DNA from: Jejubacter sp036620675
GTDB taxonomy: Bacteria; Pseudomonadota; Gammaproteobacteria; Enterobacterales; Enterobacteriaceae
Reading direction: 5' to 3' (one strand)
Assembly: GCA_036620675.1 (NCBI GenBank)
Contig: JAZHEE010000006.1
DNA: 64,000 bases
Shown here piece after piece: positions 35,340-43,796 of the stretch (positions are counted from its first letter, which is position 1; each line of letters starts with the position of its first letter). Below the pieces are notes generated by a model. That model saw only the letters and a program-made list of their open reading frames with translations, was not told where the DNA came from and did no database searches. Made by a program: the position numbers and the translations under genes.

Positions 35340-36594
35340 ACTGCGCTGCGATATTGCGATTCTCGGCGCCGGCCCGGCCGGTCTGGCGGCGGCACTTGGC
35401 GCTGCCGCCAGCGGCCGAAAGGTGACGCTTCTTGATGATAATCCCGTTCCTGGCGGCCAGATCTGGCGCGACGGCCCGGGAGTCAGTCTGCCGAAAACGG
35501 CCCGAAAGCTACGCGCTGCGGTGAGCGAAAACCCCAACATCAGGGTGCTGAACGGCGCCCGCTTCATCGCCTGCCCGCAGCCCCGCACCCTGCAGTACGA
35601 ACGCGGGCACGACAGCGGTATCCTTCACTGGCGGCGACTGATTCTGTGCTGCGGCGCCCGGGAGCTTCAGCTCCCCTTCCCCGGCTGGACGCTGCCCGGC
35701 GTAACTGGCGCAGGCGGGCTTCAGGCACTGCTTAAACAGGGGCTTTCCGTAGCCGGCGAGCGGATTGTCATTGCCGGCAGCGGCCCGCTGCTGCTGGCGA
35801 CGGCTGCCAGCGTGCGTCAGGCTGGCGGCAAAGTCGTCGCCATCATAGAGCAGACGCCGCTGCACCGCGCCCTGAAATTCGGCGCCGGACTGTGGCGCTG
35901 GCCGGAAAAAGTCAGGCAACTGGTGGGACTGGCGGATTATCGCTGGCGTCCCGCCAGCCAGGTCAGCGCCGCTCTGGGCGACGATCGTCTGACGGCGGTG
36001 CGCATCCGTCACGCAGGTGGCGAACGGGAACTGACCTGCGATCGTCTGGCTACCGGCTACGGCCTGATCCCCAATATCGAACCCGCCCTGCTATTTGGCT
36101 GTCCGCTGACGGGCACGGCCATCGCCGTGGATGACTATCAGCAAACCGGCATTCCCGATATCTTCGCCGCCGGCGAATGCACCGGCGTGGGAGGCAGCGA
36201 ACTGGCGCTGGCCGAAGGTACTATCGCCGGTTACGCCGCCGCCGGAGACGTCGCCCGGGCGCGTAGCGGCTTTGCCCGCCGCGAACGGTGGCGACGCTTC
36301 GCACGGGCTGCGGAAAGCGCATTTACGCTAACGCCACAGCTTGGCGAAATCTGCACCCCGGAAAGCCTGCTATGCCGCTGCGAAGAGGTTGCTACCGGAG
36401 CTATCGGCGACGCGCCAGACTGGTATAATGCCAAAATGCAGCATCGCTGCGGTATGGGCGCCTGCCAGGGACGCATCTGCGGCGCGGCGGCGCGCTGGCT
36501 GTGGGGCTGGCCGCTATCGGTTCCCCGCGAACCGCTATCGCCGACGCGGATCGACACTCTGGCGAATACCCCGCCGCCGGACAACTCGGAATAA
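35332..36594 (+). CDS. D-hydroxyproline dehydrogenase, NAD(P)/FAD subunit
   Basis: 420-residue alpha subunit. It has an N-terminal FAD fold (IAILGAGPAGLAAALGAAASGRK), a second nucleotide fold (RIVIAGSGPLLLATAASVRQAGGK) and a C-terminal Bfd-like cysteine region (LLCRCEEVATG, HRCGMGACQGRICG). It resembles HcnB/opine-dehydrogenase alpha subunits. Last gene of the epimerase operon; together with the two upstream subunits it should form the membrane-independent dehydrogenase complex. Physiological electron acceptor is not shown by sequence. Confidence 0.86.
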   Translation: MDELRCDIAILGAGPAGLAAALGAAASGRKVTLLDDNPVPGGQIWRDGPGVSLPKTARKLRAAVSENPNIRVLNGARFIACPQPRTLQYERGHDSGILHWRRLILCCGARELQLPFPGWTLPGVTGAGGLQALLKQGLSVAGERIVIAGSGPLLLATAASVRQAGGKVVAIIEQTPLHRALKFGAGLWRWPEKVRQLVGLADYRWRPASQVSAALGDDRLTAVRIRHAGGERELTCDRLATGYGLIPNIEPALLFGCPLTGTAIAVDDYQQTGIPDIFAAGECTGVGGSELALAEGTIAGYAAAGDVARARSGFARRERWRRFARAAESAFTLTPQLGEICTPESLLCRCEEVATGAIGDAPDWYNAKMQHRCGMGACQGRICGAAARWLWGWPLSVPREPLSPTRIDTLANTPPPDNSE

Positions 36595-36674
36595 ACTTAT
36601 GTTCGCCAGGACAAAGTTTCGTGGATGATAACGCCATGGCCGGTTATTTTCCCGGCGCTATCATGGAGTTATTA

Positions 36675-36848
36675 ATGAAGAAGCTTTACAGCTTAGTTGT
36701 GCTGGTTGCGCTTGGCGCGCTCAGCGGCTGCGTTTATCACGATCGTGACTATCATCATCGCGACGGCCACCGTCCACCGCCTCAGCACCACCATGGCGAT
36801 TACGATAGGGGCGACAGAGGCGATCGCGATTATCGCCACCATCGCTAA
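36675..36848 (+). CDS. Small His-rich lipoprotein
   Basis: 57-residue predicted lipoprotein. The lipobox LSGC places the lipidated Cys at residue 19 after a short signal (MKKLYSLVVLVALGALSGC). The mature part is almost entirely His, Asp, Arg, Tyr and Pro in HHRDGH- and HHHGDYDRGDR-like repeats. It could bind metal ions or lie in the outer membrane as a charged tail; no function is known to me. GGAG precedes the ATG at 36675. It converges on the LysR fragment with a four-base overlap. Confidence 0.75.
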   Translation: MKKLYSLVVLVALGALSGCVYHDRDYHHRDGHRPPPQHHHGDYDRGDRGDRDYRHHR

Positions 36849-37415
36849 TCCGCCGCTGGCCATGCCTGGTTAAAGGCGGCCAGCAGTTTAGTCAGCACGG
36901 GCGGTGCCAGCTCTCCCGGTTTCCACAGAGCCACCATAAGTTGGGAAATGACGCCATCCCCCATATCAGTATTCACCCGCACCACCCCAGGCCAGCTATC
37001 AGCATTCATATGCTCAGGTAACCAGGCCCAGCCTTCCCCCGTACACAGCAGTGCCTGCAACATATCCTGCTGATTGACCCGCAGAATATCGTCGGCAATC
37101 TGCAAACGCCGCATCAGCCACTCCGGAAGATCCAGAAACGGCATTAGCTGGGTGCGAGAGGCCAGATGAAACTGCGATACCTTTCCGGCGGGGAAGAAAT
37201 CCTCCCGGGCATAGACCGCCAGCGAAATATTACCTATAGCCCGCCAGTGCAGGCGATCGTTAATCGAACGGTTCATCACCTGAAAGAGACCGACATCAGC
37301 ACGCCCCTGCTCCAGCCAGCTCTCCGCCTCAATCCGTTCGCCAGGAATCGGCTCCAGCCGAATCTGACTCGCTTCCAGACTGCTACGCAGGCGCAGCAGG
37401 AAATCTCGTGGCGTG
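36845..37415 (-). pseudogene. LysR-type regulator, 5'-truncated
   Basis: About 190 residues of the substrate-binding domain of a LysR regulator (from FLLRLRSSLEASQIRLEPI to AFNQAWPAAD). The N-terminal winged helix that binds DNA is missing: upstream of about 37415 the frame enters sequence that belongs to the opposite-strand acylase gene. It therefore cannot act as a normal regulator. The break shows the result of a deletion rather than a short natural gene. Confidence 0.8.
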
Positions 37416-38305
37416 AAACACGATGGCGGCGATGGTGACAATGTGGCCCACTGGACCAGCCGCTATGGAAGCGTAGCCATCTATGCAGATAACGTTTTCC
37501 CTATGGACGGGATGAATGAAAAAGGGCTGGCCGGTCATACCCTGTTTTATATGAACGGCAGCCAGCAACAGCAGGACAATCGGGACAAACCGGTACTCGA
37601 AAGCCGTGCATGGCTGAGCTATATCCTGGATAACTACGCGACGGTGGATGAAGCCGTGAAAGGAATTCAACATGACGTACGGCTGGTAGCCAAAAAATTG
37701 CCGGTGGATTACGCTACTGATACCAAACATATCGCTATTGAGGATCTCAGCGATGATTCCGCCATTATTGAAATCGATAATGGCCAGGTTCATATTTATC
37801 ATGATAAATCTTATCGGGTAATAACTACCCCCCCCTCCTATAAAAAAAACTGGAGAATCTGGCGAAATATAAAAATGCCGATCGTAATCAGATTCCTGGA
37901 GGTCTGGATGCCGAGCAGCGTTTAGTTCGCGCCAGTTATAACCTGAAAAACCTGCCTCAACCGGATAATAAAAATCAGGCTCAGGGGTTTGCACTCTCGG
38001 TCGTTAACAGCGTGGCCTATCCTGTCGGTATACCGGCAGAGCCCGACGAACAGAAAGTATCGGATATATATCAGAAGTACAGTAAACAGCCGCAGTACAA
38101 TAAGGGAATCGGGACTTACTGGCCCACAGTTTCCGATCTGAGCCACGGTGAATATCACTTTAAGTCCACCTTTGCCGCCTCTCAAGTCCAGGTAAATATG
38201 AAAGCGATTAATTTTAGCGCAGGTCAACCGGTAAAAAGGATCGATGATCTGAACAACTATGCACAAAAAGGATGGCAGGGCGACATCTTGCAGTACGCTC
38301 ACTAA
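37413..38305 (+). pseudogene. Penicillin V acylase/choloylglycine hydrolase-like, truncated and frameshifted
   Basis: Homologous to Ntn-hydrolase linear amide hydrolases: WTSRYGSVAIYADNVFPMDGMNEKGLAG, LSYILDNYATVDEAV, DSAIIEIDNGQVHIYHDKSYRV, then in another frame LENLAKYKNADRNQIPGGLD, RLVRASYNLKNLP and VVNSVAYPVGIPAEPDEQ to a normal C-terminus. The N-terminus with the catalytic Cys is absent and is replaced by LysR sequence; a frame change lies in an eight-A run near 37844-37851 (nine would restore the frame). Two independent lesions make it a pseudogene. Confidence 0.82.
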
Positions 38306-38667
38306 CCTGAGGGTACCGGCCCGAGAACTATCTGGCCCTACAAATCAGAATAAAAAACTATAAAAAATTAAAAACCTGAATTTAATTCTTTATATTGCGT
38401 CATTTCATTTATATCTATCCCATCCTCTCCTGACGTATCAGAATAGTCTCCAGTTTCCAGAGGCCTGCCGGCACCTCCCGTCTGGCATCTGACAATGCAG
38501 CTGAAACAGGTATTACCATTAACTGAAAATATCCGCAGATCGGAAAAAAAACGCGGCAGATATTTCGTAAATCGATGCCCCATTACCGGGTATTGAATCT
38601 CAGCATCCTCTGGGAATTATGCATCCCTGTGGAACAACCAGTATTTATTCAGGATCCAATATTGACC
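38306..38667. other. AT-rich intergenic stretch
   Basis: About 360 bases between the acylase relic and the LuxR gene, low in GC compared with the left half of the window. A minus-strand open frame of 71 codons (38368-38583) shows no recognisable motif and is probably fortuitous. No promoter could be assigned confidently. Confidence 0.4.
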
Positions 38668-39171
38668 ATGACTACGCAGCCAAAAACTCTGATTTATGTT
38701 TTTAGCGAAAATTACTATCTGTGGGTCGGTACTCGTATATCACTGAGCTGGCTTCTGCCTGCCCGCCCGCTCTTTACCTGGATATCGTCACCTTCGCTTT
38801 CCGCACTGGACGGGCTGGGAAAACAGCCTGGAAAAGATCTGCGCCGGGTGTTAATTGCTGAAGCAAGCCAGGTAGACACTCTTAAGCTGCTGGTACCCAA
38901 AGATGTACGGGTATTACCCGATAATCTACCGCTCGCCGAACTGCTGGCGCAAATTAACGCGCCTGTGGAAAAAAAGCGCCGCGGCCCTCACCTGACCCGT
39001 TCCGAATGGCAGGTCTGTTTATCCATCAGCCGCGGCGTTACGGCACAGGAGATAGCCCGCATACTCAATAAATCGCCGAAGACGATTAACGGACATAAGC
39101 GTAACGCCATGCAGAAGATGCGCTGCCACTCTAACGCCGATCTCTGGTCAAGAATAACGCAGTTTGTTTAA
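38668..39171 (+). CDS. LuxR-type HTH regulator
   Basis: About 167 residues. The C-terminal helix-turn-helix is clear (LTRSEWQVCLSISRGVTAQE, IARILNKSPKTINGHKRNAM). The N-terminal half (TLIYVFSENYYLWVGTRISL) is not a standard receiver: no phosphorylatable aspartate pattern was seen. The ATG at 38668 is chosen because it starts the conserved-looking region, but the site AGGAT is distant and an upstream start at 38575 is possible. It resembles in design the LuxR protein at 50402-50932 and precedes a MarT/FidL-like pair. Confidence 0.75.
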   Translation: MTTQPKTLIYVFSENYYLWVGTRISLSWLLPARPLFTWISSPSLSALDGLGKQPGKDLRRVLIAEASQVDTLKLLVPKDVRVLPDNLPLAELLAQINAPVEKKRRGPHLTRSEWQVCLSISRGVTAQEIARILNKSPKTINGHKRNAMQKMRCHSNADLWSRITQFV

Positions 39172-39400
39172 TTGCTATTTAATAATGACATGTTATTCAT
39201 AGCTCGTTATTTTTAGCGGGTGAAAGTTAACCTCTTAAATAAAAATTCACTGTCACAAATCAATACTGACAATTAATTCAAACAGAATATTATCGATATT
39301 GCTACATCATCAGGAATCATCCTGAGGTTCCGTCCTTTTCCTTTTGATACTCAGACGGGAGTCGTTACGCTGTATTAGGTTAACACTCCATGTTACTCAG

Positions 39401-39423
39401 CGGTCGGCTGTTGCAGCTGACCG
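39401..39423. other. Hairpin upstream of small ORF
   Basis: Ten-base stem CGGTCGGCTG/CAGCTGACCG with one G-T pair and a TTG loop. No T-run follows, so it may be a leader structure of the short frame at 39445 rather than a terminator. Confidence 0.4.
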
Positions 39424-39444
39424 TTGCCTTCTAAAGGAAAAGTG

Positions 39445-39570
39445 ATGAAAGGGCAGTTCCCAACACAGAAAAAAACCTCACCCCCCATCCCTACAGCCAG
39501 GTACATCTCCCGCTTGCGGGATGAGTCACTGTGTCACACAATGCCATTAAGAAATTACCTATTGATGTGA
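39445..39570 (+). CDS. Possible 41-residue small protein
   Basis: ATG at 39445 follows AAAGGAAAAGTG, a good ribosome-binding site. The product begins MKGQFPTQKKTSPPIPTARY, is basic, has no membrane segment and ends NYLLM. I do not recognise it. It lies alone between the LuxR and MarT-like genes in about 530 bases otherwise without genes, downstream of a hairpin. Could be fortuitous. Confidence 0.35.
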   Translation: MKGQFPTQKKTSPPIPTARYISRLRDESLCHTMPLRNYLLM

Positions 39571-39705
39571 TAGAGTCGAAATCAACGGCTGTGTTATAAG
39601 CGCAACCAGAGTATAATCTTGCCATAGCACATCCATTAGCTGACTCTCATTGAAGCCGCATATTCACCTCTGCCCGTGTCCGATTCTTCTGTGACGGAAC
39701 GTTTA

Positions 39706-40464
39706 ATGAAATATCTGATAGCAAACGCCTTAATTTATCGCCCGGAAGACGGCGTATTAATGCAGCCCGGGCGCGAAGAAGAACTCGTCACGCTTACCGC
39801 CACCGCTAATGCCATTCTGTCGTTACTGGTGACGCGTCACGGCATCGCCATTGAGCGCGAAACTTTTTTAAGCGAAGTCTGGGACGTTCGCGGTCTGCGC
39901 GGCTCCAATAGCTCGCTGAATCAGTACATCAGCATTCTGCGTAAGACCCTGGCGGTTTTTGCTCCCGAGCACCAGTTCATCATTACCGTGCCAAAAATCG
40001 GCTTTATGCTTAATCCAGAGCTGAGCGTACAGCGCCAGTCCGATGACGATGACTTACCTGCCGTCGGGTTACCAAAGCCCCGCCCGAAGCCGAAAAAGAA
40101 ACGCTGGTTATGGCCGGCGCTGCTGATACTGCTTACGCTTATCAACTTCGCCTTCGGCATGGGGAAACTACTGGTGGACAGCGCCGAATCCCGGGTGGAT
40201 GCGCTGCCCCTGACCAAAATCGGCCAGTGCCCTATCTATACGCTGCGCCCGCTTCCCGAAGCCTGGCATGAAGAGGCTATATCAATGGCGCACCGCATAC
40301 TGCAAAAGGTCAGGCTCCCTTCCTGCCAGCCCAATACCGTTTTCTATTTCTTCGTGCAGGACAGCATTTTCTACGGCGAAGGCGGCAGGGTCGTCCTTAC
40401 CCGCTGTGTCCGCAACGCCGGTAAAGCGGTGACCTGCCATACCCAGTATTACTACGAGTGGTGA
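39706..40464 (+). CDS. MarT/ToxR/CadC-like membrane regulator (copy 1)
   Basis: 252-residue one-component regulator. Residues 1-105 form an OmpR-type winged helix (ETFLSEVWDVRGLRGSNSSL, NQYISILRKTL), then a Pro/Lys linker, one membrane segment at about 134-153, and a periplasmic domain with four cysteines (175, 207, 234, 244). The family activates surface and virulence genes directly from the membrane (ToxR, CadC, MarT of SPI-3). The ATG at 39706 (MKYLIANALIYRPEDG) is preferred over GTG at 39676. The next gene starts two bases after the stop, a MarT-FidL arrangement. Confidence 0.85.
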   Translation: MKYLIANALIYRPEDGVLMQPGREEELVTLTATANAILSLLVTRHGIAIERETFLSEVWDVRGLRGSNSSLNQYISILRKTLAVFAPEHQFIITVPKIGFMLNPELSVQRQSDDDDLPAVGLPKPRPKPKKKRWLWPALLILLTLINFAFGMGKLLVDSAESRVDALPLTKIGQCPIYTLRPLPEAWHEEAISMAHRILQKVRLPSCQPNTVFYFFVQDSIFYGEGGRVVLTRCVRNAGKAVTCHTQYYYEW

Positions 40465-40466
40465 TT

Positions 40467-40949
40467 ATGAGCCTGACACTGCGCCGTACCATTTTGCTGT
40501 TTGTCGCCATTAACCTCGTCATTCTGCTGACCACGCTCTTGCTGTATCGTCAGCAGGCATATCTGAATATTGACTGTCAGGGTAACCTGACCATGGAAGA
40601 TAAGCGGGGCAATAATACTTTTACCCTGGATTCGCTGGTGGCGGTTCACTTCGCTCCCAATGGCCGGGGCGATTTTAATCTGGCCGGCAACGTCACCACC
40701 CCGCAGGGGCAGTATGCCGTTTCCCGCCAGGAGAGTTTTAAATGGCGACGGGTACGCAACACGATGTATGAAATCGAGATCGTCGAAGTCTTGCGCTACG
40801 GACTGGATAACGTGCCTCCCGGCACTTTTGAACGCTATCTGCTGGGGATTGGTCTGCATCAGAAGCGGCTGGTGAAGATCAGATATACGCCGGACAACGG
40901 CATTATTATCGGCAATCTCTATTCGCCGCTGTTTGTTTGCTCGAAATAG
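40467..40949 (+). CDS. FidL-like membrane protein (copy 1)
   Basis: 160-residue protein with one N-terminal membrane segment (about 8-26) and a periplasmic domain. It resembles FidL, the partner gene of marT in Salmonella SPI-3. Two cysteines flank the periplasmic domain, Cys37 (LNIDCQGN) and Cys158 (PLFVCSK at the very end), matching copy 2. The start at 40467 follows the regulator by two bases; a GTG at 40458 would overlap it. By analogy with ToxS it may stabilise or tune the regulator; this is inference. Confidence 0.8.
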   Translation: MSLTLRRTILLFVAINLVILLTTLLLYRQQAYLNIDCQGNLTMEDKRGNNTFTLDSLVAVHFAPNGRGDFNLAGNVTTPQGQYAVSRQESFKWRRVRNTMYEIEIVEVLRYGLDNVPPGTFERYLLGIGLHQKRLVKIRYTPDNGIIIGNLYSPLFVCSK

Positions 40950-41062
40950 ATTCCAGATATGCGCCATACCGGTTGCCCCTGGCGGATAAACAGTTAAAAT
41001 CAGCTAACAGTCTTTATCCTCTGCTATTTTCTGTTATCTGGTAAATATGAGGTTCCGGTTCT

Positions 41063-41329
41063 ATGGTATGTAAGACGCACCGGCAGCTGGCCGGTATCGC
41101 GATTCTGTGCCCGGATGATCCCCTGCCGCTGCCAATTCAGCAGGCCACAGAGGCGTTACGCCAGGGCGATACGCTGGATCAGGTAATGATCCGTCTTAAT
41201 CAACAGGGCATTCTGGCCTGGCGTCAGGAGCCCTCTTCCGACCCCCTCTACGATAGTTGCTGGGTTCGACCTGGCGATGGCCTTCAGGTGATGATTGCCT
41301 GTTCCTGGGTGCAGGTTCCTGTGCATTAA
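41063..41329 (+). CDS. Hypothetical 88-residue protein
   Basis: ATG at 41063 is preceded by GAGG. The product (MVCKTHRQLAGIAILCPDDP...) has no signal peptide or membrane segment and no motif I know. It follows the FidL-like gene by 113 bases on the same strand and ends one base before the convergent AbrB-family gene, so it occupies its space neatly, which favours a real gene. Function unknown. Confidence 0.5.
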   Translation: MVCKTHRQLAGIAILCPDDPLPLPIQQATEALRQGDTLDQVMIRLNQQGILAWRQEPSSDPLYDSCWVRPGDGLQVMIACSWVQVPVH

Positions 41330-42391
41330 TCATCCGCCCGGCGCGGGTTCCAGGCGCCGGGCGACAAAGCGGCTCAGCGGCGGCCCCACCATCAGTACAA
41401 TCAAAAAGCGCCCGGTCTGCATCGCCATCACAAATGGCATATCCACTTGCCCGTCCGCCGCGATAATCGCCATGGAATCCGCGCCTCCCGGGCTGGTCGC
41501 CAGGTAAGCGGTAAGCGGATCGATGCCGGCGAAATGAACCAGTCCCCAGGCCAGGCCGCAGCACAGCAGCACCAGGCAGAAAATTGAGAGCAGCACTCGC
41601 GGAAAAGCCCGGGCTACGTGACGTAAAATCTCCCGGTTAAAGCGCAGGCCGATGCTCCAGCCCACCAGCGTCCATGCAATAAGCAGCAGCCAGGGCGGCA
41701 GAATAATCGGCGACAGACCGCTATCCTGCATCACTACCCCCAGCACCAGCGTTATCAGCATAGGCCCTGCAGGCAGCCGTAAAAGCCTCGCCAGACCAAA
41801 GCCCAGGGCAATAAGCCCCAGCGTCATGGCGAAATGCCCGCTATCCAGCGTCGGAAAAAAAGGCTGCGACTCGGGGGCGGGAGCGCTTTCCAGCCCGCCC
41901 CAAAAGCGGGTCACCAGCGTGGCGATCAGCACCACCACCACCACCCGCAGATACTGCATAAACGCCACCAGCCGCACATCGGCGCCAAAGCTTTCGGCCA
42001 TTAGCGTCATGGCCGAAGCGCCACCAGGGGAAGAGCCCCAAATAGCGGTGGAGCCAGGCAACACTTTAAGTCTGGCCAGCAGCCAGCCCAGAACCAGGCT
42101 GATAGCGATTACCGAAAAGATAGACCCCAAAAACAGCGGCCACTGACGCGCCATCTCCTGAAAAATCTCCAGCGGAATTGCCCGGGCGATCATTGCCCCC
42201 ACTACCGCCTGAGCCAGTGAAAACAGGGGCTTAGATATCCTGACCGGCCGATCCAGTACGCTAAAAATAATCCCGGCAAGCATGGCTCCCATCAGAATCG
42301 CTGCGGGTATACTTAGCCACTCCAGTACAGCCATCAGGACGGCGGAAACTCCCAGCATCGAACACCAGCGCAGCAGCGACCGTTCGGCCAT
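41330..42391 (-). CDS. AbrB-family (duplicated) inner-membrane protein
   Basis: 353-residue membrane protein with about ten hydrophobic segments in two similar halves (AVVGAMIARAIPLEIFQEMA, SSPGGASAMTLMAESFGADV and later TSPGGADSMAIIAADGQVDM). The repeated SPGGA motif is the hallmark of this family, often misnamed ammonia monooxygenase or AbrB regulator. Transport function is likely but its substrate is unknown. GGAGAGG precedes the ATG. Confidence 0.85.
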   Translation of the reverse strand: MAERSLLRWCSMLGVSAVLMAVLEWLSIPAAILMGAMLAGIIFSVLDRPVRISKPLFSLAQAVVGAMIARAIPLEIFQEMARQWPLFLGSIFSVIAISLVLGWLLARLKVLPGSTAIWGSSPGGASAMTLMAESFGADVRLVAFMQYLRVVVVVLIATLVTRFWGGLESAPAPESQPFFPTLDSGHFAMTLGLIALGFGLARLLRLPAGPMLITLVLGVVMQDSGLSPIILPPWLLLIAWTLVGWSIGLRFNREILRHVARAFPRVLLSIFCLVLLCCGLAWGLVHFAGIDPLTAYLATSPGGADSMAIIAADGQVDMPFVMAMQTGRFLIVLMVGPPLSRFVARRLEPAPGG

Positions 42392-42475
42392 AACCTCTCC
42401 TTCATCTTTTGCTTTATTCCCCGGGGAGGGTTTTACTGTCCACAGGGACCCATTGTCAGACTCAGGACTGAAAAC

Positions 42476-42808
42476 ATGACGAAAAAAAGCGCACTGTTCA
42501 AATTTTTTCTTCCCATACTGCTACTTACCATAATGGTATTCCTGTTCTGGCGGCCGGAGCCGGATCCCCGGGAGCAGGCCTGGTACGTCTCGGTATATTG
42601 CCGCGCGTCGGCGGGCAGCGCTACCAGCGAGAGTCTGCAGACCGCTGTAGAAAGCAGCCGGCCAGGAGCGGGCCGCCAGCGCTTTAACCGTCAGGCCGCC
42701 AGCGAAGTTCTGGGCGCCTGGAAAAAACTGAATAAAGAGCAGCAGCATATCGCTCGCCGTGACGAAACTCAGTGCCGCCGCCTACTGCTGGATAAGCTGG
42801 CACAGTAA
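42476..42808 (+). CDS. Hypothetical membrane-anchored protein
   Basis: 110 residues with one N-terminal membrane segment (KFFLPILLLTIMVFLFW) and a hydrophilic, probably periplasmic remainder with two cysteines (VYCRAS and ETQCRRLL). It sits between divergent AbrB-family and convergent LysR genes. Size, topology and two cysteines recall the FidL-like proteins nearby, but sequence similarity is not convincing. Confidence 0.5.
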   Translation: MTKKSALFKFFLPILLLTIMVFLFWRPEPDPREQAWYVSVYCRASAGSATSESLQTAVESSRPGAGRQRFNRQAASEVLGAWKKLNKEQQHIARRDETQCRRLLLDKLAQ

Positions 42809-42812
42809 GCAG

Positions 42813-43697
42813 CTACATTGGCTGCTGGCCTTCCAGCAACCGGGAAAGCGACGCCACCACCCGACGAGCGCGTCGGGAGAGCGGCCATTCCGCACGCTGG
42901 ATAAGCCACAGGGTATCCACCACCCGTACGCCGCAGTCCAGCACCCGAATAGCCTGTTGCTGACCAAAGGCCTGACGCGCATAGCGTGGGATAACCGTAA
43001 ATCCCAGGCCCCGGGCTACGAATTCAAGAATCAGCCCGACCTGATTGCTAAAGCCGCTTACCGGCAACTGGCCCAGGCCGGAACACCCCGGAAAGCGACG
43101 ACTCAGCAGTCGCATTGCCATCGACTGGCCGTCGGGATGATCAATAAATCCCAGCGCCATCAGGCCATCCCAGTCATCGCCTTCATGACTGCCGGGTACC
43201 ACCAGCTCCAGCGGCTCTTCGGTAAAGCGGGTAGCCTGAATGCGCGGATCGTTCGGATGGACGCTCATCACGCCTATTTCATAACGATTCTGCACCACGG
43301 CTTCCAGTACTTCGCTGTCCGGCGCAAAACGGTGGCGCATCACCAGTTCGGGGCTGGCACTTTGCAACGACAGCAGATGCGCAAAGATCATCAGGCCAAT
43401 ACTGCCAGGGGTGATAATGGTTACCTCCCCTTTATCCGACTCACCTTCGGTCAGCCGCAGGTTCAGCCGGCGACTGGCACGATCGAGCTCCTGGCAGTAT
43501 TCCAGCAGCGCCTTGCCAGCTGGCGTCAAATCCAACTGGCGGGTTTTACGCACCAGAAGCGGCCCCAGCTGATTTTCCAGATGGCGAATATGCTGACTGA
43601 CCGCCGCCTGGGTAATGCCCTGCTGCTCGGCGGCGCGGGTAAAACTGCCGGTTTCGGTCAGCGCCTGAAACGATCGTAACCAGTGCGGGTTGTACAT
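42813..43697 (-). CDS. LysR-type regulator
   Basis: 294-residue complete LysR regulator: N-terminal winged helix (FQALTETGSFTRAAEQQGIT, QAAVSQHIRHLENQLG) and substrate-binding domain (GEVTIITPGSIGLMIFAHLL). It is divergent from a quinone oxidoreductase-like gene across 99 bases, so it probably controls that gene and the following old-yellow enzyme in response to an electrophile or related ligand (inferred). Confidence 0.9.
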   Translation of the reverse strand: MYNPHWLRSFQALTETGSFTRAAEQQGITQAAVSQHIRHLENQLGPLLVRKTRQLDLTPAGKALLEYCQELDRASRRLNLRLTEGESDKGEVTIITPGSIGLMIFAHLLSLQSASPELVMRHRFAPDSEVLEAVVQNRYEIGVMSVHPNDPRIQATRFTEEPLELVVPGSHEGDDWDGLMALGFIDHPDGQSMAMRLLSRRFPGCSGLGQLPVSGFSNQVGLILEFVARGLGFTVIPRYARQAFGQQQAIRVLDCGVRVVDTLWLIQRAEWPLSRRARRVVASLSRLLEGQQPM

Positions 43698-43796
43698 AAC
43701 GAACTCTTATAATTGATATAACCAAATCGCTATTTTCATTATACCCGTTTAGCGCGACTATCAAGGTACGATAAAAAACCGGTGACAGGAGAGACA

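Noticed and set aside
38368..38583. 71-codon minus-strand frame
   Set aside because: No motif, no good ribosome-binding site, lies in AT-rich intergenic DNA beside a pseudogene.
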